Shown here piece after piece: positions 7,467-14,340 of a DNA stretch of 64,000 bases. This DNA is from DSNY01 sp040752195 (lineage in GTDB: Bacteria; Pseudomonadota; Gammaproteobacteria; Burkholderiales; Burkholderiaceae_F). Under the pieces are notes generated by a model. The model searched no databases. It was not told where the DNA came from and saw only the letters and a list, made by a program, of their open reading frames with translations. The stretch spans positions 1 through 64,000 of the forward strand of contig JBFMFC010000001.1 of the NCBI GenBank assembly GCA_040752195.1, given 5' to 3'. Made by a program: the position numbers and the translations under genes. The number at the start of each line of letters is the position of its first letter. The first letter of the stretch is position 1.

Positions 7467-7937
7467 ATGAGTTTCCGGATGCGAATGCTCGCGGTACCGG
7501 TCGCGGCGGCGCTCGGTTCGCTCATGAGCGCGACTGCGCTGGCGCAGCAGGCCGCTGCACAGAAGCCGCTGTACGACCGCCTCGGCGGTCTGAAAGGCAT
7601 CACGGTCGTGGTCGACGACTTCATCAACCGGCTGGTGGTGAACAAGACGCTGAACAGGAACCCCGCGATCGACGCCGGCCGCAAGACCTCGCCGGCGCCG
7701 TATCTGAAGTTCCAGGTTTCGCAGCTCGTGTGCGAGGTGAGCGGCGGGCCGTGCAAGTACACGGGCCGCGACATGAAGAGTGCGCACGCGCACCTGAACA
7801 TCTCCGCCAAGGAATGGGACGTGATGGCCGGCGAGTTCAAGAAGTCGCTGGACAAGTACAAAGTGCCTGCGGCCGAGCAGAACGAGCTGTTCGAGATCGT
7901 CGGCAAAACCAGACCCGACATCGTCGTGCGCAAGTAA
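7467..7937 (+). CDS. exported group I truncated haemoglobin
   Basis: The protein has 156 aa. After a signal peptide (MLAVPVAAALGSLMSATALAQ) comes a truncated-globin domain: LYDRLGGLKGITVVVDDFINRL, FQVSQLVCEVSGGPCKYTGRDM and the proximal-histidine region SAHAHLNIS. Group I truncated globins bind O2 and NO and act in NO detoxification or oxygen handling. Export to the periplasm is less usual. The ATG at 7467 has GAAGGAG upstream and begins the signal peptide. The gene is 30 nt upstream of the TGA-interrupted methyltransferase gene, and the two probably share a transcript. Confidence 0.85.
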   Translation: MSFRMRMLAVPVAAALGSLMSATALAQQAAAQKPLYDRLGGLKGITVVVDDFINRLVVNKTLNRNPAIDAGRKTSPAPYLKFQVSQLVCEVSGGPCKYTGRDMKSAHAHLNISAKEWDVMAGEFKKSLDKYKVPAAEQNELFEIVGKTRPDIVVRK

Positions 7938-7967
7938 GCGGCACAAGCCGCGTATGGAGGACACCCG

Positions 7968-8747
7968 ATGAACACCGCCGCCACTGCAGTCGACACCCTC
8001 GCGCTGCGCGAGGAGGTCAAGAAGAAGTACCGCGAGGTCGCCGTCGAGCCCGGCGGCGAGTATCACTTCCACACCGGCCGCCGCGCGGCGGCGCGGCTGG
8101 GTTACGACGCGGCAGTCGTCGATGCGATGCCCGACGCCGCGGTCGAGTCGTTCGCCGGCGTGGCCAATCCGTTCGCGCTGCGGCAGCTTGCGCCGGGCGA
8201 ACGCGTGGTCGACGCGGGTTCCGGCGGCGGCTTCGACTGCTTCGTCGCCGCGCGCCAGGTGGGACCGCAGGGGCGCGTCATCGGCATCGACATGCTGCCG
8301 GAGATGGTCGACAAGGCGCGTGCGTCGGCGCGGACGATGGGGCTCGCGAACGTCGAGTTTCGCGAGGGGCTGCTCGAGGAGCTGCCGATCGAAAGCGGCT
8401 GGGCCGACGCGGTGATCAGCAACGGCGTGATCAACCTGTGCGCCGACAAGCGCCGCGTCTTCGAGGAGATCCGCCGCGTGCTGCGCCCCGGCGGCTGGCT
8501 TCAGTTCGCGGACATCGCCAACGGCAAACCGGTGCCGGAGTCCGCGCGCGCGAACGTCGACCTATGGACGGCCTGAATCGCCGGTGGTCTTCCGTGTGAA
8601 GCCTGGCGATCGATGCTGGCCGAAGTCGGTTTCGCCGACATCCGCGTCAGCGACCCGTACGACACCTTCGGCGGCGCGCGCGGCGAAGCCAAGGCGCGCA
8701 AGTTCGAGGTCTACGGCTACGCGTTCCTGGCGCGCAAGCCGGGATAG
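7968..8747 (+). CDS. ArsM-like SAM methyltransferase, probable selenoprotein (TGA = Sec203)
   Basis: The frame from the ATG at 7968 is a methyltransferase: VVDAGSGGGFDCFVAARQVGP (SAM motif I), VIGIDMLPEMV, ISNGVINLCADKRRVF, VLRPGGWLQFADI. It meets one TGA at 8574-8576 and then continues, without any shift, for 56 more residues of the expected C-terminal domain (IAGGLPCEAWRSMLAEVGF ... VYGYAFLARKPG) to the TAG at 8747. The TGA occupies the place of Cys200 in the paralogue at 5026-6261, the ArsM-type 'GC(V/I)AGA' cysteine. A SECIS-like hairpin starts one base after it. Read through, the protein has 259 aa with Sec203 and Cys210 six residues apart. The other ArsM cysteines are replaced, so arsenite may not be the substrate. 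The alternative is a nonsense mutation. Confidence 0.72.
8577..8610 (+). promoter_or_regulatory. candidate bacterial SECIS element
   Basis: Immediately after the TGA, 8577-8582 (ATCGCC) pairs with 8605-8610 (GGCGAT). Inside this, GG (8586-8587) pairs with CC (8602-8603), U8588 is bulged, and CTTC (8589-8592) pairs with GAAG (8598-8601) around the 5-nt loop CGTGT (8593-8597). The bulged U below a 4-bp helix and a G among the first two loop bases match the E. coli fdhF SECIS minihelix. The loop begins 17 nt after the TGA, within the range for bacterial SECIS. Confidence 0.68.
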
Positions 8748-8876
8748 ACGCGAAGCGAACGCTCCGCGGGTCGCGGGCTGCGCCCGCCGAGTTCACGGCA
8801 CCCGTAGAGGCCGGCTTCGTACCGGGGCGCGACAGCCCGCATCGGCGAGCGCCGCGCGGGCGTTCGCGCCTGCCTC

Positions 8877-9377
8877 TTACTTCACCCGCAGCCGGAACGC
8901 GCGCGGCGGGCCGGGTTCGCGCTTGGGCAGTTCCACGCGCAGCACGCCGTCGCGGCAGGTGGCCTTCGCCTCGTCGGCGCGGACCGGGACCGGAAGCGGA
9001 ATCACGCGGCGGAACGCGCCGTACGCGCACTGGCGCACGCGCCACTCGCCGCGCACGTCATCGGACTCGTAGCGCTTCTCGCCGCTCACCACGAGCGCAT
9101 CGCCGATGACCTGCAGGTCGAGGTCGTCGCGGCTCATGCCGGGGACCTCGACCCGGACGATGACGCGCCGATCGTCCTCGATCACGTCGCTGGCGAGCAA
9201 GCCCCACGCCGGCGCGGGCAGGTCGCCCTCCACATGCGCCGGTTCGGTGCGGCGCGTGCCACCGCGAAACCGCGTCAGCGCATCGGCGGCCTGGGCGCGC
9301 ACGCGCTGCCAGCCGGTCTCGACCGATTCCCAAGCGTCTGCAAAGGTGCGTTTCAGGGTGTCGATGGCGTTACCCAT
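8877..9377 (-). CDS. small heat-shock protein (Hsp20/alpha-crystallin), last gene of a three-gene cluster
   Basis: The protein has 166 aa. The alpha-crystallin domain begins near residue 60 (ASDVIEDDRRVIVRVEVPGM) and ends with DGVLRVELPKREPG. A long basic N-terminal arm (TLKRTFADAWESVETGWQRVRAQ) precedes it. ATP-independent holdase chaperone in the cytoplasm. Of the three genes here it is the most divergent and lacks a clear C-terminal I-x-I motif. Its start at 9377 lies 20 nt after the end of the middle gene, so the three form an operon. Confidence 0.85.
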   Translation of the reverse strand: MGNAIDTLKRTFADAWESVETGWQRVRAQAADALTRFRGGTRRTEPAHVEGDLPAPAWGLLASDVIEDDRRVIVRVEVPGMSRDDLDLQVIGDALVVSGEKRYESDDVRGEWRVRQCAYGAFRRVIPLPVPVRADEAKATCRDGVLRVELPKREPGPPRAFRLRVK

Positions 9378-9397
9378 GGCCTACTCCCATGAATTGC

Positions 9398-9775
9398 TCA
9401 ACCGACCTTGACCTCGATGCGGCGCGGCTTGGCCTGTTCGACCTTCGGGATGCGCAGCTTGAGCACGCCGTCCTTGAAGACCGCGTCGCACTTGTCGGTG
9501 TCGAGTTCGCGGCTGAGCGTAAAGCTGCGCCGGTAGCGCGGCGCCTGCACTTCCGCGAGCACGGCATCCATCTTCTCCGGCAGACCGAGGGAGATCTCGC
9601 CCTCGATCGTCAACGACTCGCGGTCCACGCGCACCGCGAGCTTGTCCTTCGGCACGCCGGGCAGGTCTGCGTACACGGTGATTCCCGTGTCGTCCTCGAC
9701 GATGTCCACCGGCGGCAGCAGCACGGGATCGTCGCGCCGCGCTTCGGCAAGCGTATTGGTCCTCGTTTCCGTCAT
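9398..9775 (-). CDS. small heat-shock protein (Hsp20), middle gene of the cluster
   Basis: The protein has 125 aa, a short Hsp20 with only about 20 residues before the alpha-crystallin domain. Seen: VDIVEDDTGITVYADLPGVPKDKL, RYRRSFTLSRELDTDKCDAV and DGVLKLRIPKVEQAKPRRIEV. Such short forms often co-assemble with longer partners encoded beside them. The ATG at 9775 follows the stop of the upstream hsp20 gene by 13 nt, and the sequence before it carries a GAGG ribosome site. Confidence 0.88.
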   Translation of the reverse strand: MTETRTNTLAEARRDDPVLLPPVDIVEDDTGITVYADLPGVPKDKLAVRVDRESLTIEGEISLGLPEKMDAVLAEVQAPRYRRSFTLSRELDTDKCDAVFKDGVLKLRIPKVEQAKPRRIEVKVG

Positions 9776-9788
9776 GGCTCGCCTCCTC

Positions 9789-10241
9789 TCAGTGGATCGA
9801 GATGCGCCGCGGTTGCGCGTCGGCGCGCCGCTTGATCGAGATGTGCAGCAACCCGTCGCGATAGGTCGCGTCGACCTGCGCGGGGTCGATGTCGTCCGGC
9901 AGGCTGATCACACGCTTGAAGCTGCCGGCGATGCGCTCGTTGGCGTAGACGTTGACCTTGTCGCTCGCGGGCGGCAGATCCGAGGCGCGCTCGCCCTCGA
10001 TCGTCAGCACGCCCTTGTGGATCTCGACCTTGATGCGTTGCGGATCGACGCCGGGCGCGAAGGCGTACACCTCGACCGACGACGGCGTGTACCCGATGTT
10101 CAGCGCCGGGAAGCCCCCGCGGCGGCCGGCGCGGATGTTGACGGGCAGGCCGTCGAACAACTGCTGCATGTCGCGGCTCAGGCGATCGAGTTCGGCAAAC
10201 AGGTCGCCGGCCGGCGCAAAGAACGATGGAAACATGTTCAT
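9789..10241 (-). CDS. small heat-shock protein (Hsp20), first gene of the cluster
   Basis: The protein has 150 aa. The N-terminus (MNMFPSFFAPAGDLFAELDRLSRDMQQLFD) is typical of IbpA-like class A proteins. The crystallin domain runs through NIGYTPSSVEVYAFAPGVDPQRIKVEI and FKRVISLPDDID to GLLHISIKRR and ends in an I-x-I-like ISIH. The ATG at 10241 has AAGGAGGG upstream and is preferred over longer readings. The 5' leader contains an inverted repeat (10257-10263 with 10288-10294), but no ROSE or fourU thermometer is recognisable. It leads the operon through 8877. Confidence 0.88.
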   Translation of the reverse strand: MNMFPSFFAPAGDLFAELDRLSRDMQQLFDGLPVNIRAGRRGGFPALNIGYTPSSVEVYAFAPGVDPQRIKVEIHKGVLTIEGERASDLPPASDKVNVYANERIAGSFKRVISLPDDIDPAQVDATYRDGLLHISIKRRADAQPRRISIH

Positions 10242-10389
10242 TGCCCTCCTTGTCGCGTTGCACGGTCCGACGGCGCCGCCGCGCCGTCTGCAACGAGATG
10301 GTGGTCGCGCGCGCGGCTTCAAGGGGCGATCGCACCGCCCGGGTGCGGCGCTCTCCTACAATGCGCGCTCCACGAGCCGGATCACCGTC

Positions 10390-11598
10390 ATGGACAAACC
10401 GCATGAATCGGCCGTCGCCGCGCCGTCGGCCGCCGCGCTGCAGATGATCGACCGGCTGATCGCGCACCCGACGGTCAGCCGCGACTCGAACCTGGGGCTG
10501 ATCGAGTTCGCGCGCGACTACCTCGCCGGGCTCGGCGTCAAGCCGCACCTCGTCTACGACCGCCGCGGCAACAAGGCGAATCTGTTCTGCTCGCTCGGCG
10601 ACGCCGGCGCGATGAGAGCCGGCGGGCTCGTGCTGTCGGGCCACACCGACACGGTGCCGGTCGACGGCCAGGACTGGGCAAGCGATCCGTTCAAGGCTAC
10701 GCATCGCGACGGCCGGATCCACGGCCGCGGCACCGCGGACATGAAGGGTTTCATCGCGATCGCGCTGGCGCACGCGCCGCAGTTTCTCGCCGCGCACGAG
10801 CGCACGCCGATCCATCTTTCGCTGACCTACGACGAGGAGACGACTTTCCTCGGCGTGCGCGGGCTGGTCGCCGATCTGGCCGAGCGCGGCATCAAGCCCG
10901 CGGGGTGCATCATCGGCGAGCCGACCGACATGCAGGCGATCGTCGCGCACAAGGGCAAGCGCGACTTCTGCTGCCGCGTGCGCGGGCGTGAAGCGCACTC
11001 GGCGTTGACGCCGACCGGGGTGAACGCGATCGAGTTCGCCGCGCGGCTCGTCGTGTACATCCGCGGCATCGCCGATCGCGCAAGCCGCGACGAGCCGCGC
11101 GACGCGCGCTTTTCCGTTCCGTACACGACGCTGCAGACCGGAACGATCCACGGCGGCATCGCGACCAACGTCGTTGCCCGCGACTGCGAGTTCACCTTCG
11201 AGATTCGCAACATCCCGGCCACGCCGACCGACCCGCTCGTCGACGAGATCGTCGGCTATGCGAAGCGCGAGCTGCTGCCCGAGATGCGGCGCGTGGCGGG
11301 CGACGCCGACATCACGTTCGAGCAGGGGCTGAACCTGCCCGCCTTCGGCATCGCGCCGGACGCGCCGGTCGTGCGGTTCGCGCAGCAGCTCGCGCGCACC
11401 GCGCACCTGGGCGCCGGCGCGGTGGGGTTTGCGACCGAAGCGAGCGTGTTCATGAGCGCCGGCATCCCGACCGTCGTGCTCGGTCCCGGCTCGATCGAGC
11501 AGGCGCACAAGCCGGACGAATACATCAGCTACGAGCAGGTGGCCGCGTGCGAGGCGTTCTTCGCGCGGCTCACCGAATCGCCGCTGCCGCGGCTCTGA
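10390..11598 (+). CDS. argE: acetylornithine deacetylase
   Basis: The protein has 402 aa and belongs to the M20A group. It hydrolyses N2-acetylornithine to ornithine in linear arginine biosynthesis, in the cytoplasm with a metal cofactor. Motifs: LVLSGHTDTVPVDGQDWASDPF, IHGRGTADMKGF, LSLTYDEETTFLGVRGL, IIGEPTDMQAIVAHKGK and, near the C-terminus, GFATEASVFMSAGIPTVVLGPG. This is the ArgE subgroup common in Burkholderiales. The ATG at 10390 lies 27 nt downstream of a TACAAT hexamer (10357-10362), the likely -10. It is divergent from the hsp20 operon. Confidence 0.88.
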   Translation: MDKPHESAVAAPSAAALQMIDRLIAHPTVSRDSNLGLIEFARDYLAGLGVKPHLVYDRRGNKANLFCSLGDAGAMRAGGLVLSGHTDTVPVDGQDWASDPFKATHRDGRIHGRGTADMKGFIAIALAHAPQFLAAHERTPIHLSLTYDEETTFLGVRGLVADLAERGIKPAGCIIGEPTDMQAIVAHKGKRDFCCRVRGREAHSALTPTGVNAIEFAARLVVYIRGIADRASRDEPRDARFSVPYTTLQTGTIHGGIATNVVARDCEFTFEIRNIPATPTDPLVDEIVGYAKRELLPEMRRVAGDADITFEQGLNLPAFGIAPDAPVVRFAQQLARTAHLGAGAVGFATEASVFMSAGIPTVVLGPGSIEQAHKPDEYISYEQVAACEAFFARLTESPLPRL

Positions 11599-11697
11599 GC
11601 TGCTCTTCGACCGGCCCCGCGCTCGGTTGGCGAAGAGGCCGGCGACACCGCAGGCCACAGCCGTTGCCCGGCGGGCGGCCTGCCGAGCGGCGCGGCG

Positions 11698-12729
11698 TCA
11701 GTCCGTCGCGTCACCTTTGAGCGCCCACGTCCGCGCCTTTCCAAGCTCTTCGAGCGTGACGAAGCCGTCGCCGTCGGCGTCGAGCATCTGGAACCGAGCC
11801 GGCGGCCCGCGCCACTCGCTGCGGCCGATGCGTCCGTCGCCGTCGCGATCCATCGCGGAAAGCATGCGCCGAGGGTCGGGCCGGGGGCGCGCCCCCGGAA
11901 CGTCGGCGCCGTCGGCCGCGAGCGCACGGGCGACGAGATGCCTGAACTGCGGGTTCGACAGGAGGTTCTCGTGTGTTGCACCGGCGATCGCCTCGAACCG
12001 GGCGCGCACTCCGCGCGCGCGCAGGCGCTCGGCGTAGGCGCGCCCGAACTCCGGCAGGGCGTTCGTGTCCTCGGTTCCGGTGGCAGCGATCACGGTCACG
12101 CCGGCCGGGACCTTGTCGACGAGCGCATGCGGCGACAGGGTCACCGCGCCGCCGCCACGGTGCCTGATCCACGCCGGGACGTCGCACGGGCAGGCGGCGA
12201 GGATCGCGACGTCCGGGGCGGTCTCGGGGCGCAGCGCGAGCGCGTTGGCGAGCAGCGCCGCGCCGCCGGACACGCCGAGCGCGACGACACGAGCGGCATG
12301 GTGATGGCGCCGCAGAGCGTCGATCGCCTCGGCGATCGCCACGGTGTTGCGCTCGTTGTAACTGCTGCCGCGAACGCTCGTGTCCGAATGGCCGCTCGAA
12401 TAGCGCCCCCGATCGTCGGAGAACCCCGGCCGCACCAGCGCCACGGTGACGATCCGTCCCCCATGCAATACGGCAAGCGCTTCGTGATATCGCTCGGCGG
12501 CGCGCGTGGTGGGCCCCGAGTCCCCGTGCACCGTCACGAACAGGGTCGGCTGCGGTGCGGGATCGGCCGCCGCGAGCGTCCTGATCGCGAGACATTCACC
12601 GCCGCCCGCCACCCAGGCGATGTTGTCGGCGGGGCGGCATTCGCCGGATCCGCGCGCAACACCGCTTGCCGCCACCAGCAGCGCGGCAGCGAGCAGCCTG
12701 CGCGGCGTGCGCAAGGTGGCATGAGTCAT
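11698..12729 (-). CDS. exported alpha/beta hydrolase-like protein with a C-terminal EF-hand pair
   Basis: The protein has 343 aa. After a signal peptide (RRLLAAALLVAASGVARG) comes an alpha/beta hydrolase domain: LFVTVHGDSGP, then ARVVALGVSGGAALLANALA with a G-x-S-x-G nucleophile elbow, and a late histidine in AGATHENLLS. The last 55 residues hold two canonical EF-hand calcium loops, DRDGDGRIGRSE and DADGDGFVTLEE. A calcium-dependent secreted hydrolase is the natural reading. Its start overlaps the last bases of a decayed sigma-factor gene (ATGA type), so the two were once coupled. Substrate unknown. Confidence 0.72.
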   Translation of the reverse strand: MTHATLRTPRRLLAAALLVAASGVARGSGECRPADNIAWVAGGGECLAIRTLAAADPAPQPTLFVTVHGDSGPTTRAAERYHEALAVLHGGRIVTVALVRPGFSDDRGRYSSGHSDTSVRGSSYNERNTVAIAEAIDALRRHHHAARVVALGVSGGAALLANALALRPETAPDVAILAACPCDVPAWIRHRGGGAVTLSPHALVDKVPAGVTVIAATGTEDTNALPEFGRAYAERLRARGVRARFEAIAGATHENLLSNPQFRHLVARALAADGADVPGARPRPDPRRMLSAMDRDGDGRIGRSEWRGPPARFQMLDADGDGFVTLEELGKARTWALKGDATD

Positions 12730-13115
12730 CGGTGATTGCCGGGTTCTGGCTGCGTTTGGCGCCCGCCTGCCACAGCGCCGTATCGCGCCGAGGTGCGGCG
12801 CGGCCGCCGCTGCGGCGCTCCGCCAGCTCCGCGCGCGAGGTCGATGACGATGCTGCGCATCGCGTTCGCCGCGTAGGTGAAGAAGTGTTTGCGGTCGGCG
12901 AGTGCGAGCTGGGCGGCATCGACCCGCCGCAGGAAGCCCTCGTGCACGAGCGAAGTCGTGTCGAGCTGCGCGATGCCGCCCCGGGCGCGCAGCCGCGCGT
13001 GCGCGATCTTGCGCAGCTCGGGATACAGCGCGGCGAAAACCCGATCGAGCGCCGCGCGCTCGCCCTGCGCAGCCTGCGCAAGCCACTGCGTCAGCGGCGG
13101 ATCGGGGTCATGCAT
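12726..13115 (-). pseudogene. truncated ECF sigma factor gene (region 2 only, frameshifted)
   Basis: The frame from the ATG at 13115 begins as an extracytoplasmic-function sigma of the SigZ/ECF39-like (Sig-70_X6) type: LTQWLAQAAQGERAALDRVFAALYPELRKIAHARL, LDTTSLVHEGFLRRV, HFFTYAANAMRSIVIDLAR. After IDLAR the expected text (ELAERRSGG..APRRDTAL) continues only in the next frame, so there is a 1-nt slip. Region 4 is missing altogether, because the hydrolase gene begins at 12729. Without region 4 it cannot recognise a -35 element. Decay by deletion is likely; an assembly error is possible. Confidence 0.6.
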
Positions 13116-13156
13116 CGCTCGGCCAGGCTGGCGGGGCTGACGCGGCCGACGCGCCG

Positions 13157-13748
13157 CTACTTCTCCAGCCAGCCCAGCAGCTCGCGCAGCCGCTGCTCGG
13201 TGCCGACGTCGAAGCCGCGGATGCCGATCGGCGCGAGCACGGACTTGCTGGTCGCTTCCGACTTGTCGAGCGCGACCAGCATGTCCTGGATCGCCTTCAC
13301 GTCGGCCGCGCTCAGCCGGTTGCTGACGATCAGCGGAAAGTAGGGCTGCGCGACCGAGCTGTGCAGCACGCGCTGGTTGTTCTTGTCGAGCTGACCGGCT
13401 GCGCCCGAGTACGAAGCGATGCCGCCGATGTCGGCCTNNNNNNNNNNNNNNNNNNNNNNNNNNNNNNNNNNNNNNNNNNNNNNNNNNNNNNNNNNNNNNN
13501 NNNNNNNNNNNNNNNNNNNNNNNNNNNNNNNNNNNNNGCACGCGCCCGATCTCGTCGGCGAGCGGCTGGTACTTGACCAGCACGTCGAGGAAGCTCACAC
13601 CGCCCGAGGTGCCCTCGCTGACGCCGAAAATCAGCGGCCGCGGCTGGGCAAGCGCCGCACCGGCGGCGGTGGCCGCCGCGAGCAGGACGGAAATGAGCAG
13701 CGCGGCGAGTCGGCTGCCGCGTGCTCGAGGCGAAATCGCTGACTCCAT
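13157..13748 (-). CDS. PhnD-like phosphate/phosphonate ABC transporter receptor, interrupted by the assembly gap
   Basis: The N-terminal part (13748 down to 13538) has a signal peptide and then PRPLIFGVSEGTSGGVSFLDVLVKYQPLADEIGRV, the start of a periplasmic receptor of the PhnD/PtxB type. The C-terminal part (13437 down to 13157) reads ADIGGIASYSGAAGQLDKNNQRVLHSSVAQPYFPLIVSNRL and ends in RLRELLGWLEK, the end of the same family. The two parts are in different frames only because the 100-N gap has an arbitrary length. AGGAGAG lies before the ATG at 13748. No permease or ATPase genes are adjacent, so it may be an orphan receptor. The missing stretch is probably 100-150 codons. Confidence 0.6.
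13438..13537. other. assembly gap of 100 Ns
   Basis: Exactly 100 undetermined bases. This is a standard scaffold-gap placeholder rather than a measured length. Confidence 0.99.
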
Positions 13749-14340
13749 CGGTGATCTCTCCTGCGGATCCGCGTTGGCGGAGCGGCCGGCGGACAGCCGC
13801 TCGGCGCACGAGTATCGGGAGTCGATCACCTCCTCAATCGCAGGGAAACGATGGATTCCGCGCTGCATTTCGAGACTCGCCGAGCGGTGCGCCGCGGCGG
13901 GCCCGTGTGAAGTATTGGCGGCGCGACCGAGCCGGCGTGCCGCGTCTATCCGATTGAAGGCCCGCCGTGGCAGGAGGATCGTTGCCAGACACGCTGTACC
14001 GGAAGCGGATCCGGTGAACGGGCGCCGCGGACCGGCGGTGGTCCTCGCTGTACGGGGAGGTCGTCGTGCCGGTCCGCGACGTCGTTCGTTCGGTCGTCTA
14101 GCCGTTCCCCGTCGCGCCGGCGGCGCTCGCGGCTGGCGTCGGCGGGGCGCACGCACAGCGGCTCCCGGAGGCGTCGCGCGAGGCGAACGCCATCGCGACC
14201 ACGCTCGCGGTCGCCGACCTCAAAAGAAAGCCTTCCGCCCCCCGCGGTTGCGCCGCCGGCTGCGGTCGCCACGCTCGACGCGCTCGCGTCCGACGTTCCG
14301 CGGCGCGGATGGGCGCCGCTGCATGCGCTAGCATCGCCGC
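13749..14340. other. 592-base stretch without a supported gene
   Basis: Open frames here are short and arginine-rich and look like GC-driven noise. One plus-strand segment at 14030-14101 reads DRRWSSLYGEVVVPV then a stop, which recalls a few residues of a TonB-dependent receptor, but nothing around it supports a gene. The last 12 bases before 14341 hold a TAGCAT hexamer, the probable -10 of the oxidoreductase gene. Confidence 0.5.

Noticed and set aside
10242..10300. ROSE or fourU RNA thermometer before the first hsp20 operon
   Set aside because: An inverted repeat is present, but the U-rich or UUGCU segment pairing with the ribosome site is missing.
13438..13537. Frame change between the two halves of the PhnD-like gene
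   Set aside because: It results from the arbitrary 100-base gap and not from a mutation in the gene.
14030..14101. Fragment of a TonB-dependent receptor (WSSLYGEVVVPV)
   Set aside because: Only about 15 residues resemble a barrel segment; nothing adjacent supports a receptor gene.
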